Below are positions 45,482 through 55,097 of a stretch of DNA of 64,000 bases, piece by piece. The stretch covers positions 1,159,154 through 1,223,153 of the forward strand of contig WLWT01000003.1 of NCBI GenBank assembly GCA_012103455.1, in the 5' to 3' direction. The DNA comes from Gammaproteobacteria bacterium. GTDB taxonomy: Bacteria; Pseudomonadota; Gammaproteobacteria; HK1. The position numbers and the translations under genes were made by a program. The number at the start of each line of letters is the position of its first letter. Within the stretch, counting starts at the first letter, position 1. A model generated the notes under the pieces. That model did not search any database. It was given only the letters and a program-made list of their open reading frames with translations, and was not told the DNA's origin.

Positions 45482-46573
45482 ATGCCAGGTGTTGTCCTGA
45501 ACAATGTCGTCAAGGCCTTCGGCGACACCGTGATTATTCCCGACCTGTCACTAGACATCGCCGAGGGCGAATTCGTAGTGATCGTCGGGCCCTCCGGCTG
45601 TGGCAAATCCACCACCTTGCGCATGATCGCCGGTCTGGAGCGGGTCACCAGCGGCAGCATCCATATCCGCGACAAGGACGTGACCTGGGCGGCCCCTAAA
45701 GCGCGTGACATTGCCATGGTGTTTCAGTCCTACGCGCTGTATCCGCACATGAATGTCGCGGGCAACATGTCGTTCGCGTTGCGCCTCGCGGGCACGCCCA
45801 AGGCCGAGATCAACGAACGCGTGCAACGCGCGGCAGACATTCTCGAACTAACCGAATATCTGGATCGCAAACCCAAGGACTTGTCCGGTGGCCAACGCCA
45901 GCGGGTTGCCATGGGGCGGTCGATTGTGCGCGACGCCTATTGCTTTTTATTCGACGAACCACTGTCGAATCTGGACGCCAAGCTCCGCGCCAACATGCGG
46001 ACCGAACTCGCTATCCTGCACAAGCAACTCGATCGTACAATGGTCTATGTCACCCATGATCAGATCGAAGCCATGACCATGGCCAACCGCATTGTGATCA
46101 TGGATCAAGGGCTGGTGCAGCAGATCGGTACGCCGCGCGACGTGTATACCGCGCCGGTCAATCGTTTTGTCGCGGGCTTCATCGGTTCGCCATCAATGAA
46201 TTTTCTCGATGCCGAACTGCATGCAGAAGGTGACCGACTATTGGTGCGTGGCGAGGGATTCAGTCTACCCGTACCGCAGCGCATGCATGAGCGCGCAGCA
46301 GCGCACGACAAGCGCGAAGTCACACTGGGATTGCGACCGGAACATTTCGCTTCGGAGCGAAGCGACGAGGACACTCATCACCCCATCGAACTTTCGGTCG
46401 ATGTCGCCGAGTACATTGGCTCAAGCCAGTTTCTCGCTGCCCATATCGGTGAACGCGCAGTGACTGCCACCGTTTACGCGGGCCCCGATGCGGACCCGAT
46501 GGAGTCCGGCGAATATTTCTTCGACGTGACGCGTATGTATCTATTCGATCGTGCTGAAGAACATGCGATCTGA
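45482..46573 (+). CDS. ABC sugar importer ATPase (MalK/UgpC type)
   Basis: 363 aa from ATG 45482 (ribosome site GGGGGAG region upstream). Walker A GPSGCGKST, Q-loop MVFQSYALYPH, signature LSGGQRQRVAMGR, Walker B FLFDEPLSNLD and switch His YVTHDQ are all intact. The C-terminal OB-fold regulatory domain of MalK-type ATPases (LGLRPEHF) follows. It energises uptake of a sugar or polyol by the permease pair downstream. First gene of a four-gene operon: ATPase, binding protein, two permeases. Confidence 0.9.
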   Translation: MPGVVLNNVVKAFGDTVIIPDLSLDIAEGEFVVIVGPSGCGKSTTLRMIAGLERVTSGSIHIRDKDVTWAAPKARDIAMVFQSYALYPHMNVAGNMSFALRLAGTPKAEINERVQRAADILELTEYLDRKPKDLSGGQRQRVAMGRSIVRDAYCFLFDEPLSNLDAKLRANMRTELAILHKQLDRTMVYVTHDQIEAMTMANRIVIMDQGLVQQIGTPRDVYTAPVNRFVAGFIGSPSMNFLDAELHAEGDRLLVRGEGFSLPVPQRMHERAAAHDKREVTLGLRPEHFASERSDEDTHHPIELSVDVAEYIGSSQFLAAHIGERAVTATVYAGPDADPMESGEYFFDVTRMYLFDRAEEHAI

Positions 46574-46606
46574 CATGCGATCCAGTGTTCTCGACGCGCG
46601 ATTTCG

Positions 46607-46650
46607 ATAGAGCAATCCAACACTAGCAATAGAGCAATCCAACACTAGCA
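46607..46650. repeat. 22-bp tandem duplication before the binding-protein gene
   Basis: ATAGAGCAATCCAACACTAG plus CA, twice in direct tandem, followed by the AGGAGG-like ribosome site of the next gene. A 12-bp duplication (ACATGCGATCTG) lies just before, at 46561-46582, overlapping the ATPase stop. Confidence 0.85.
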
Positions 46651-46664
46651 AAGGAGGATGAGGG

Positions 46665-47999
46665 ATGTTTGACAAGTTATTGAAGGGCGCGGTGGCGACG
46701 GTCGCTGCTGCTGCTTTCGCCATATCCACGGCGTTGGCGAACCCTTACGAGAAATATGCTGGAACGACGATTGTTGTCAGCTGGCCGGCCTTGAGTCACT
46801 TCAACAAAGCCGAAGCGCTGATCGAACAGTTCACCGAAGAAACGGGTATCGAGGTTGAAGTCGATGCACTGCAGTACCTCAAGCTGCGTGATCGCCAGTT
46901 GCTCGAAATGTCCAAGTCAAAGGGTGAATACGACGTCGTTTCCTGGGTGGTGATGTGGAAGGGCGAGTATGTTTCCAAGGGTTTGCTGACCCCCTTGAGC
47001 CAGTTCTTCACCAACGGCGCACTCGTTGACCCGCATTACGACATCGACGACATCGCTGATGCCTATCTGCAAAACGGTGGTGTTGTTGGTGGCAAGAAAG
47101 GTTATATGCCGGGCAAATCAGGCGCGCTCTATGGTGTGCCCTTCGGTGCGGAAACCTCGATCCTCGCGTACCGCAAGGATATCTTCGAAGAGCAGGGCCT
47201 GGCGGTTCCGGCAAACTACGATCAACTGCGCGACACCATGCAGAAGTTGAAGGCTGCCGGTATTCCTGCATTGACTTCGCGCGGCAAAACTGGCCACCAA
47301 GTCACTGCCGGTTGGTTGCTGCATCTGGCGCCGCTAGGCGGCAAGATCTTCGACGACGAGTGGAACCCGGTATTCAACAATGCCGCCGGCGTCGAAGCCG
47401 CGCGCGTAATGCGTGAAATCGCACAAACCGGTCCGAAGGGCGTGCCTTCTTTCGGTTTCGGCGAAGCCGCCGCTGCTTTTCTCGGTGGCGATGCTGCGAT
47501 GTACATCGACACGCTGAAGATTGCCGCCATGGCGCGCGATCCGAAGTTGTCGAAGGTCGATGGCAAGGTCGGTTACGCATTGCATCCGGTCGGTAGCCGT
47601 TGCGGTTCGGAAACCGGTGGTTTTGCCGTGGGCATCCCGGCCAACTCGCAGAACCAGGAAGCAGCCTTCCTGTTTATTCAGTACATCACCTCGAAAGCGG
47701 GCGATCGCAAAATGGTCGAGCTAGGCGGCGATCCGATCCGCATATCGACCTACAAGGCATTCTCCTACAAGTTCGCTGAATACCCTGTGATCCTCGAGCA
47801 GTTGCCGTGTGCCGATGCCGACTGGCGTCCGCTGATTCCGGAATGGAACGAGTTGAACATCGACGTGCTCGGCCAGGCGTTGACAGAGGTCATCACCACC
47901 GACAAGCCGATTCAGCCGATCATGGACGCTGCTGCAGAAAAAGCCCGTGCCATCATGCAGCGTGAGGGGTATTACAAGTGGGCTGACTACCGCAAGTAG
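46665..47999 (+). CDS. ABC extracellular sugar-binding protein
   Basis: 444 aa with an AAGGAGGATGAGGG ribosome site. Residues 1-25 form a signal peptide (KLLKGAVATVAAAAFAISTA, cleavage after ALA). The mature part is cluster B/COG1653-like: TIVVSWPALSHFNKAEALIE, YDVVSWVVMWKGEYVSKG, ALYGVPFGAETSILAYRKDI and FLGGDAAMYIDTLKIAAMA. It delivers a sugar, likely an oligosaccharide or polyol, to the permeases. The intergenic space to the ATPase (91 bp) holds the duplications noted. Confidence 0.88.
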   Translation: MFDKLLKGAVATVAAAAFAISTALANPYEKYAGTTIVVSWPALSHFNKAEALIEQFTEETGIEVEVDALQYLKLRDRQLLEMSKSKGEYDVVSWVVMWKGEYVSKGLLTPLSQFFTNGALVDPHYDIDDIADAYLQNGGVVGGKKGYMPGKSGALYGVPFGAETSILAYRKDIFEEQGLAVPANYDQLRDTMQKLKAAGIPALTSRGKTGHQVTAGWLLHLAPLGGKIFDDEWNPVFNNAAGVEAARVMREIAQTGPKGVPSFGFGEAAAAFLGGDAAMYIDTLKIAAMARDPKLSKVDGKVGYALHPVGSRCGSETGGFAVGIPANSQNQEAAFLFIQYITSKAGDRKMVELGGDPIRISTYKAFSYKFAEYPVILEQLPCADADWRPLIPEWNELNIDVLGQALTEVITTDKPIQPIMDAAAEKARAIMQREGYYKWADYRK

Positions 48000-48058
48000 T
48001 CAGTTAACCATTCATGGCGGCGGCAGGGAGGCCGCCGCACGTTATTCGCCTCGAGTTC

Positions 48059-48967
48059 ATGCACGCAGTAGCCAAACCGCCGCGCGATTTAAGTTCGCTT
48101 TCGCCGTATTTTTTCGTGGCGCCCGCCGTAGTCGTGATGCTGGGTGGTTTGCTCTACCCGGTGATTGATGCGCTGTACCTGAGTTTCTACGACTGGGAAA
48201 TCGGCACCGACTTCGAGGATGCCGAAAATGTCGGGTGGGCGAACTACATTCGCCTGCTTGGCGATGAAGATGTTCGCGAATCCATCTGGGTGACATTTCG
48301 CTTCGGGTTCTGGACCATCACGCTCGAAATGTGTCTGGGCATCGCGCTCGCTTTGTTGCTGGAAAAACCCATTCGCGGCGCTTCGCTCTTCCGTACGATT
48401 TTTATTCTGCCGTTGATGGTATCGCCGGTGGTTGTCGGTTTGATCTGGCGCTATCTGTTCGACGCCCGCGTCGGCTGGATTAACTATTACCTTGGTGCCT
48501 GGTTCGGCATCGAGCCGCAAGTCTGGCTGGGTGATGCGGACCTCGCATTCTTCGCAATCGTTTTCACCGACATCTGGCAGTGGACGCCGTTTATTTTCAT
48601 CATTGTGATCGCCGCGCTGCAGGCGTTGCCCTCCGAGGTACTGGAGGCGTCGCGTATAGATGGCGCCAATTGGTGGCAGCAGATATTTCTGGTCAAGCTG
48701 CCGATGCTCTCGTCGATTCTTGTCGTCACACTTTTGATGCGCCTGATCGACGTTTTTCGCGCTCTTGAAGTGATGTACATCATGACCGGTGGCGGACCAG
48801 GGCGCGCGACCGAGCTAATGTCCTTGCATATCTACAACCGAGCTTTTGATGCTCAGTTGCTCGGTTATGCTTGCGCAATTTCCGTACTGTTGATTCTGAT
48901 CGTTTTCCTGCTTTCGCTCGGTATCCTGTTGATTGGGAATCCGATGAAGGAAAAAGCCGATGTCTAG
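48059..48967 (+). CDS. ABC sugar permease, MalF/UgpA type
   Basis: 302 aa if it begins at ATG 48059; ATG 48014 would add 15 residues and neither has a strong ribosome site. Six membrane segments are visible, starting YFFVAPAVVVMLGGLLYPVI. The EAA loop EVLEASRIDGANWWQQI contacts the ATPase. It overlaps the next permease by 8 nt, showing coupled translation. Confidence 0.88.
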   Translation: MHAVAKPPRDLSSLSPYFFVAPAVVVMLGGLLYPVIDALYLSFYDWEIGTDFEDAENVGWANYIRLLGDEDVRESIWVTFRFGFWTITLEMCLGIALALLLEKPIRGASLFRTIFILPLMVSPVVVGLIWRYLFDARVGWINYYLGAWFGIEPQVWLGDADLAFFAIVFTDIWQWTPFIFIIVIAALQALPSEVLEASRIDGANWWQQIFLVKLPMLSSILVVTLLMRLIDVFRALEVMYIMTGGGPGRATELMSLHIYNRAFDAQLLGYACAISVLLILIVFLLSLGILLIGNPMKEKADV

Positions 48968-49799
48968 TTCGCCACTCGATAATCCCTGGCGAGTTGGCGG
49001 CCATTACCTCCTGTTGATGGTCCTGGCGGTGCTTTGTTTGCTGCCGATTTGGGTAATGGTCACCACATCCTTGCGTGATCAGATCAGTATCCTAGACGGC
49101 AATCCCATCTGGTTCTTTTTTGTCCCGACAATCGAGAACTACGAGTACATAGTCGGTCGTGGCAAGTTCGATCGTTACCTCGGCAATTCGCTGATCGTTG
49201 CCACCGTCTCAACCTTTCTGACTTTATTGTTTGGCGGTCTTTGCGCTTACGCGCTGGCGCGTGCGGAATTTCGCGGTCGCCGCATGATTGCCAACACCAC
49301 TTTACTCGTTCGCATGGTGCCGCCGGCAGTGCTCGCGGTTCCCGCGTTTTCGATGGTGGTTTTGTTCAATATCGAAAACGATCTGGCTGTGTTGATCTTT
49401 TTCTATACGGCGTTGAACTTGCCGTTTGCGATCTGGTTGTTGTTCGGGTTCTACAAACAGATCCCCGTAGAGTTGGAGGAGGCAGCCGTTGTCGATGGTG
49501 CCAATCCATTACAAGTTTTCTTTCGCGTACTGTTGCCGCTGATGACTTCCGGTTATGCCGTTGCGGGTATCTTCACGTTTCGCATCGCTTGGAACGAATT
49601 CATTCTCGCCTTGCTGCTGACGGGTAGAACGACGCGAACGCTACCGGTCGCAGTTTCCGGGTTTCTCACTGACACCGGGGTGGAGTGGGGGCGAATCATG
49701 GCGATGGGAACGCTGATTGTCATACCGCCGTTATTGTTCACGTTTTTCGCCGCCCGTCAGATTATCCAGGGCATGACAGCCGGCGCTGTCAAGGGGTAG
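48960..49799 (+). CDS. ABC sugar permease, MalG/UgpE type
   Basis: 279 aa from ATG 48960, inside the end of the preceding permease gene. Six membrane segments; EAA loop ELEEAAVVDGANPLQVF; C-terminus FFAARQIIQGMTAGAVKG typical of MalG-type subunits. Completes the importer; no repressor or catabolic enzyme specific to a sugar is adjacent. Confidence 0.88.
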   Translation: MSSSPLDNPWRVGGHYLLLMVLAVLCLLPIWVMVTTSLRDQISILDGNPIWFFFVPTIENYEYIVGRGKFDRYLGNSLIVATVSTFLTLLFGGLCAYALARAEFRGRRMIANTTLLVRMVPPAVLAVPAFSMVVLFNIENDLAVLIFFYTALNLPFAIWLLFGFYKQIPVELEEAAVVDGANPLQVFFRVLLPLMTSGYAVAGIFTFRIAWNEFILALLLTGRTTRTLPVAVSGFLTDTGVEWGRIMAMGTLIVIPPLLFTFFAARQIIQGMTAGAVKG

Positions 49800-49805
49800 G
49801 ACATG

Positions 49806-50265
49806 TCGCGCTATTGTCGATGCGGGTTTCTTGTTGCAGATCGATTGCCCGGACCTAGGTATGGGCAGGCACACAACCTACAAGCACGAAACTGAGGAGA
49901 CCTTCCTCCACGCTGCTGCAGAGCAAGTCGAAGTGCTGAATGCGGCACTCGGCGGGATTTCCAGCGGCAGGATGCGCTTGCACATCTGTCGGGGGAACTA
50001 CGAAGGGCCGCACACCCGCGACATAGGACTCTACAAGGTCGTACATCTCCTGCTTCAAGTCCGCCCGGATATTTTGTTGTTTGAAGCTGCCAATCCTCGT
50101 CGCGCGCACGAATGGCGAGTGCTTCAAGCGGTAGGGTTGCCGCCGGAAAAGGTTCTTTGTCCCGGCGTCATTGACTCGACATCGAACTATGTAGAGCATT
50201 CGGAACTGGTTGCCTGGCGATTGCAGAAATTGGTCTCGAAACTCGCATTCGAACTGTCGAGCCAA
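49806..50265 (+). pseudogene. MetE-type methionine synthase, C-terminal fragment
   Basis: The frame opens right after the permease and reads AIVDAGFLLQIDCPDLGMGR, then AALGGISSGRMRLHICRGNY, EGPHTRDI, LLFEAANPRRAHEW and KVLCPGVIDSTSNYVEH. This is the zinc/homocysteine half of cobalamin-independent methionine synthases and relatives. The N-terminal half is absent, and the fragment runs directly into a different gene near 50265. Confidence 0.65.
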
Positions 50266-50780
50266 AGTCTCCCGTCGTGCTATGTGCGCACTCCTATGCC
50301 GGGATGTTTGCTAGAGTCCTCTGCGACAGAAGCCCGGGACTGGTGGCCGGGGTGGTCTTGATCGAATCCTTGTGGCCACAGGATGGCCAGAGCACAATGG
50401 ATCTTCTGGCGGCCGAGGCTCGAGCAGCGGTTTGCCAGCGTATTCGCGACGAGGGTGAAGGTTGGCGCATACCACCACCGTCAGTTCGGCAATTCGATCT
50501 TGGCGATGAAGTTCTGGAACGAAGTATTGAGCCGAGATCATCCGATCAGCCAGCCGCGACTTTTAACGATGCGGTGAACCTGCAGGGCGACGCACCGCGG
50601 GGTACTTACGTCCTCGCCAACGATCGTGATCCTCAACCCTATGCCTCTACAGCCGAGGAACTTGCCACCCATGGTTGGCGAGTTTTGGAAATATCCGGGG
50701 GACATTCCTTGATGATTACCCAGACAGATTGTGTTGCACGTTTGCCGATGCAAGCAGTCGGCGAGGTAGCCGCAACATGA
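50266..50780 (+). pseudogene. Alpha/beta hydrolase, C-terminal part
   Basis: Begins at a fusion joint with VVLCAHSYAGMFARVLCDRS, the nucleophile elbow (AHSYAG), and ends with GWRVLEISGGHSLMI, holding the catalytic His. The oxyanion strand before the elbow is missing. Its stop overlaps the cupin start (ATGA at 50777), so it was once the upstream partner in an operon. Confidence 0.6.
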
Positions 50781-51316
50781 GACGAGAAGTTGCTCCGGTG
50801 TTCGACGACCGTTCGCAGGCTTGGTTCGGCGATTCGATGTCGATTTCGAAAGAGGAAATGCTCAGCCGCGTGTGGCGTTTCGATGAGCTGACACCGAGTC
50901 CGCGAGCCTTCCTCGATTGCACCCTGCCGGGTCACATTCGCACCCTCTATTCGGCACTTGGACACGGTGCTGACGATGAACAATTGGAAGGCACCGCGGT
51001 TGAGGCGGCGGAGAACTACCACATCGATTTCATCAAGGCCGAGCCGGATAACGGGGCCGCACTGCACTCGCACGGCTCCGAAGAAACCTTTGTTGCAATC
51101 GCCGGGCACTGGGATGTGTTCTGGGGCAATGAAGGCGAAGAGAGCGTCACGCTTTCGCCGCTAGACGGCATGATTGTGCCCGCCGGGGTGATGCGCGGGT
51201 TTCGCAATACGGGTACCGAGCGTGGTGTATTGATGGCCATTCTCGGCGCGCACAATGCCGGACATTGCGTATGGGCGCGAACGCTGCAGGAGCCGTTCGC
51301 TAGAATCACGGAATAG
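50777..51316 (+). CDS. Cupin-domain protein
   Basis: 179 aa from ATG 50777. The cupin core is visible at residues 75-150: ALHSHGSEETFVAIAGHWDV with the metal ligands His-x-His and Glu, then SPLDGMIVPAGVMRGFRNTG with the third His replaced by a non-His residue. Function could be a dioxygenase, isomerase or sensor; not determinable. Coupled to the hydrolase fragment upstream and 7 nt before the cytochrome gene. Confidence 0.75.
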   Translation: MRREVAPVFDDRSQAWFGDSMSISKEEMLSRVWRFDELTPSPRAFLDCTLPGHIRTLYSALGHGADDEQLEGTAVEAAENYHIDFIKAEPDNGAALHSHGSEETFVAIAGHWDVFWGNEGEESVTLSPLDGMIVPAGVMRGFRNTGTERGVLMAILGAHNAGHCVWARTLQEPFARITE

Positions 51317-51323
51317 GCGAGGC

Positions 51324-51986
51324 ATGATGCAAACGGTGCGCTGTGTCGTCGTGCTGCTTGCGCTCGCTTCGTTTGACGTGGCCGTTGCGTGCGAACCGCC
51401 GATCGACCTGCACCGTGCCTGGCATGGGCGGCTGATGGCGCTGGCCTGGTCGGTATTGATTCCAATCGGCGTGCTGATGGCGCGCTACTGCAAAGTGACG
51501 CCGCGCCAACCCTGGCCCGAGGTGCTCGACAACCCGGCATGGTGGCATGCCCACCGCGCTACCCAGTACGTCGCAGTCGCATGCATGGTTATTGCGATTT
51601 ACTTGATCTTGAACGCGCCGCCCGACCCGACACGTACCTCGAATGTGCATGGTGTTGTGGGGTGGTGTGCATTTGCGCTTGCTATTGCGCAGTTGATCGG
51701 TGCCTGGTTGCGCGGTAGTAAAGGCGGTCCGAGCGAAGCTGCGCCCGATGGCAGTTGGTTTGGCGATCACTACAACATGACCAGCCGGCGTCAGCGGTTT
51801 GAATCAATCCACAAGACAGTCGGATATTTGCTCTTGATGCTGGCCGCGATAGCGACCGTATCGGGGCTTGCGACGGCGGCGGCACCAGTGTGGATGCGGA
51901 TCACCATCACCCTATGGTGGCTCGCGCTGATGATTGTTGAGTTTCTCTTCATTGAGCGAGGTCGAAGTACAAGCTTGCAGGAATAG
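51324..51986 (+). CDS. Cytochrome b561-type membrane protein
   Basis: 220 aa from ATG 51324. A signal peptide (RCVVVLLALASFDVAVA) is followed by four or five membrane helices with the haem-ligand histidines in DLHRAWHGRLMA, WHAHRATQYV, SNVHGVVGW and SIHKTVGYLLL. This is the b561/ferric-reductase-like transmembrane electron-transfer fold without a DOMON domain. The gene ends at 51986, at a junction with unrelated kinase debris, but its C-terminus looks natural. Confidence 0.75.
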   Translation: MMQTVRCVVVLLALASFDVAVACEPPIDLHRAWHGRLMALAWSVLIPIGVLMARYCKVTPRQPWPEVLDNPAWWHAHRATQYVAVACMVIAIYLILNAPPDPTRTSNVHGVVGWCAFALAIAQLIGAWLRGSKGGPSEAAPDGSWFGDHYNMTSRRQRFESIHKTVGYLLLMLAAIATVSGLATAAAPVWMRITITLWWLALMIVEFLFIERGRSTSLQE

Positions 51987-51989
51987 CTT

Positions 51990-52370
51990 GGTTTGAGCTT
52001 GGTCAAGTTGCTGAAAATGAATGAAGGCAGCTAGATCAGAATAAAAATCATTCATCCCAGCCAATTCCCAATCTAGGAAAATAATCGTCTTTCCTTTTAA
52101 GAAATGACCATAACAGAGGTCATTATGGCAAAAGCGGATATCATTTGGGTTGGCGAAGCCAGCCAAATTTTGGCGGATAACTCTAAAAAATGGGCTGAAT
52201 AGTTTGACCTCAGGGTCATTCTCTAACAGCCTGCCAATAGCGGTCGAAGACACTGGTAATATTAATTTGATGCTTAATCGAGAGGAGAGCATGAATTTGA
52301 CGTATGGCTGCGCCAAACTCAGGCAGAGCGGTGGATGTTTTGGCCTGCCCGGATTCTTCGGTCCATTGAA
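51990..52370 (-). pseudogene. Choline kinase/aminoglycoside phosphotransferase-like fragment
   Basis: The minus strand reads EFGAAIRQIHALLSIKHQIN, then after a frame change DIRFCHNDLCYGHFLKGKTI and IFLDWELAGMNDFYSDLAAF. HND and DWE are the catalytic loop and metal-binding motif of the LicA/APH fold. Both ends are missing: an IS3 remnant lies upstream and the cytochrome gene junction downstream. Confidence 0.6.
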
Positions 52371-52394
52371 AATTAGAAATTGGCCCCTGCAGCA

Positions 52395-52720
52395 TGTGGA
52401 TCGACTGGCTGAATGAATGCCCACGGCGTCAGGTTACCCACAGTGCAGTGGGGACTAATCTCGTTGGAGTGGCCTCGCCACTGCTCAATGATGACATTGG
52501 CATCAACTCGGTGGCGAAACCACTCCCTGTTCAGACACTCGTCGCGGCACTTGTCGTTGAAGCTCTCGTTCGTGCCGTTTTGCCCAAGCTTTCCAGGGTC
52601 GGGCTTTCCAGGGTCGGGCTTTCCAGGGTCGATGGCCGCTGTGTTGATGTGTGCCTGAGATAGCCACTGCACGATGGCCTGAGAGACACACTCAGGGCGT
52701 TGTTCTGGGGCCACGCCCCA
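52395..52720 (-). pseudogene. IS3-family OrfB integrase C-terminal remnant
   Basis: Reads VSQAIVQWLSQAHINTAAID, then a repeated DPGKP, then NGTNESFNDKCRDECLNREW and FRHRVDANVIIEQWRGHSNE, the rve-domain end of IS3 transposases. Other motifs are lost. Confidence 0.7.
52588..52632. repeat. Tandem repeat, 15-bp unit, three copies
   Basis: GCTTTCCAGGGTCGG three times, encoding DPGKP on the minus strand where IS3 transposases normally have this pentapeptide once. Confidence 0.9.
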
Positions 52721-53168
52721 AGCCCAGCGAAGAGGATGGGCCGCCCAGCGCGCCACTGAACGGGCGGGCTCGATTGAAACGCGTATTCGCTATCGGTAGC
52801 CGCCGCGGCCCACGCTGCGAGGGGGAGGGGCGTGTCAGTGCGGTTGTCACCGGGCCAGTGGTGAGGGCTCGGAGCCGCCAACACCTTAACCGCCGCGGCC
52901 CCGAGCCCCCTGATAGCACAATGGCATCCATGCCGCGCTGAACCCACCAATAGCTTGTGCCATTCGAGCCCATGGCCCGCGGTTAACGCACGTCACGACA
53001 CACACGCCGTCAGATTCAATCGCCACGGCTGTCGGCGAGCGGCGCGCCTGACGTAGGGCCTCGTCCAAGCCCCTCGCTGGGCCGATGGGTGGTCCCGGGG
53101 CTTCGCCTTATGAACTTACTTCAATACTCAGCCAGTCTGCCCCAAAGGCCGCTTAAATTTCCTATCCC
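52713..53168. repeat. Long direct repeat R2, copy b
   Basis: Second copy of the repeat at 44955-45422, adjoining the IS3 remnant, which suggests R2 is itself IS-derived sequence. To its right (53232-53240 and 53299-53307) GGTTGGGGG and CCAACCCCC form widely spaced inverted arms; no gene is seen between R2 and 53337. Confidence 0.8.
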
Positions 53169-54043
53169 AAAGTTCCAAAATCTTGAAAATCAGCAGTAAT
53201 TTAAAGTGACATTAGAGTTTTCCAGAAATTAGGTTGGGGGCGTGACTGAGCTATACCCTCAACCTAGATCAACCTATCAAAATTAGCAGAGTCAAATACC
53301 AACCCCCCTTTTTCAGAACAGGTCGCACAGAAGACACTAATTTACTGAGACATACTTAAAGGCAGAGCGGCAGGCAACACGAGTGCGTTTAGCTGCTGTC
53401 TGCCATAACTCCAAAACTACATTTTCCAGGTTATGTCCATCAGCTTTAAGCATTCGTGAAATCATGCTAATTTCTCCAAAACCCCAAAACAAGCCCGCTT
53501 CTAGCAAGTAAGGTTCATTAGTTTCTTTATGTACTCGAAAGTCGTACAAAGAATAGTCTCTACAACCTAATGCAATATGAGCCGCTCTAGCCGCATTTGC
53601 TAATTTCTCAAATAGCTCTGGTGCAACATTTGCTGGACAAACTGGCTCTGCCAAGGGCTTCTCAGGTTGCTGTCCAGGTGTTCCGTCAGGTTGGAGATCA
53701 TACTTATCATGTAGAGTTCTAATCGGATGATCTTCAGTAACTACTAGTTCGGCAAAAAATTACCCGACATCAATTCAGAATATATACCCATCACACTTCA
53801 AGATGCGAGCATCGGTGCATTAATAATGTGAAACCTATCAGTGATTCTTTTTCTCAATAAAATCTTTCGTCTTCCAATGCGCTTGAAAAAATTCAAAGAG
53901 GCTTCCCGAAAATCTAAAAACTTCTCATAGTACCGATTATAAGTAACCTCTTCATGCATCATTTTCCAAAGTCGCTCAATTGGATTTACTACTTCGGCAA
54001 AAAATTACCCGACACAAATTAATAAATATATTACAATGATGCT

Positions 54044-54361
54044 ATGAAAAAGACAGACGGTCGCTCACTGCCCCATTCCGCGCGAGAAGCCATCCGCAGG
54101 CACGCGGTTGCGCAAGTATTATCGGGTGAAAGCCCTGAAAAAGTAATTAAAGCCCTCGGATTTCATCGTTCTTGCATTGACGATTGGTTATCCAGATATG
54201 AGCAAGGTGGTGAACAGGCGCTGTCTACCGGTAAGATCACGTGCCGCCCAAGAAAGTGTCCCGATGAATATGCGGATCGCTTACGTGAACGGGTTAAAAC
54301 GAATCCGTTGCAATTGGACTTTCACGATGCCCTGTGGACGCGCTCGATGATTCAGATATGA
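54044..54361 (+). CDS. ISa copy F transposase, N-terminal half
   Basis: 105 aa, ends at the shared TGA. Substitution G-to-C in the linker (ITCRPRKC). Confidence 0.8.
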   Translation: MKKTDGRSLPHSAREAIRRHAVAQVLSGESPEKVIKALGFHRSCIDDWLSRYEQGGEQALSTGKITCRPRKCPDEYADRLRERVKTNPLQLDFHDALWTRSMIQI

Positions 54362-54400
54362 CTGAAAGACAAATTTGGCATCGAAGTCAGCGAGCGCTCG

Positions 54401-55069
54401 GTGGGCAATATCCTGTCTCGTTTGGGGATGAGTGCGCAGCGCCCTGGGTTTAAGGCATACGAGCCAGACCCTGATCAGGTTAAGGTATGGTTAAAAGAAA
54501 CTTGGCCTGAAGTACAACGAGAAGCGAAAAGGCGGCGAGCGCAGGTCTATTTTGGCGACGAATCGACGATCCGGTCGGATTATCATCGTGGTACCACTTG
54601 GGGGGTACGGGGTGATACGCCGGTTGTAGCGAAAACGGGTCGGCGCTTTAGCGTGAATAGGCTGTCAGCCGTTTCGCCGAAGGGTCACCTGCGTTTCATG
54701 GTAACCGAATCACGGGTAACCGCAGACGTTTTTATCGACTTTCTAAGGCGTTTGTTGCACAACGCCAAGCGATCGGTCTATTGGGTTGTTGATGGCCATC
54801 CAATTCATCGAACCAAGAAGGTGCAAGAATTTGTCCGCAATAGCCAAGGGAGGCTCACGTTAGTATTGCTACTGCCGTATTCACCGGAACTCAATCCTGA
54901 TGAACGGGTATGGCATCACGTAAAAAGCCAACGAATTGGGCGGACAGTGGTGGCTACAAAGGAGCAACGGGTGGCCTTGGCTCGTTCGGTGTTGCACTCA
55001 CTGCAACAGAATACGCAAATAATTAAACGGTTTTTCTATGAAAAGCATGTCAGATATATTCTGAATTGA
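54401..55069 (+). CDS. ISa copy F transposase, DDE half
   Basis: 222 aa, in frame with the N-terminal half across the TGA. YFGDES, VVDGHP and ELNPDERVW present; one proline near the third motif is changed (LLLPYSPEL). Confidence 0.8.
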   Translation: MGNILSRLGMSAQRPGFKAYEPDPDQVKVWLKETWPEVQREAKRRRAQVYFGDESTIRSDYHRGTTWGVRGDTPVVAKTGRRFSVNRLSAVSPKGHLRFMVTESRVTADVFIDFLRRLLHNAKRSVYWVVDGHPIHRTKKVQEFVRNSQGRLTLVLLLPYSPELNPDERVWHHVKSQRIGRTVVATKEQRVALARSVLHSLQQNTQIIKRFFYEKHVRYILN

Positions 55070-55097
55070 TGTCGGGTAATTTTTTGCCGAATTAGTA

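Larger units (their letters stand above)
53989..55095 (+). mobile_element. IS630-family element ISa, copy F
   Basis: Innermost element of the stack; TA at 53987-53988 and 55096-55097. The target GGATTTAAATTCGG is intact in ISb copy 1, proving the exact insertion point. Confidence 0.93.

Noticed and set aside
49806..50780. Functional MetE or hydrolase gene
   Set aside because: Each piece lacks its N-terminal half and they are joined out of frame; relics only.
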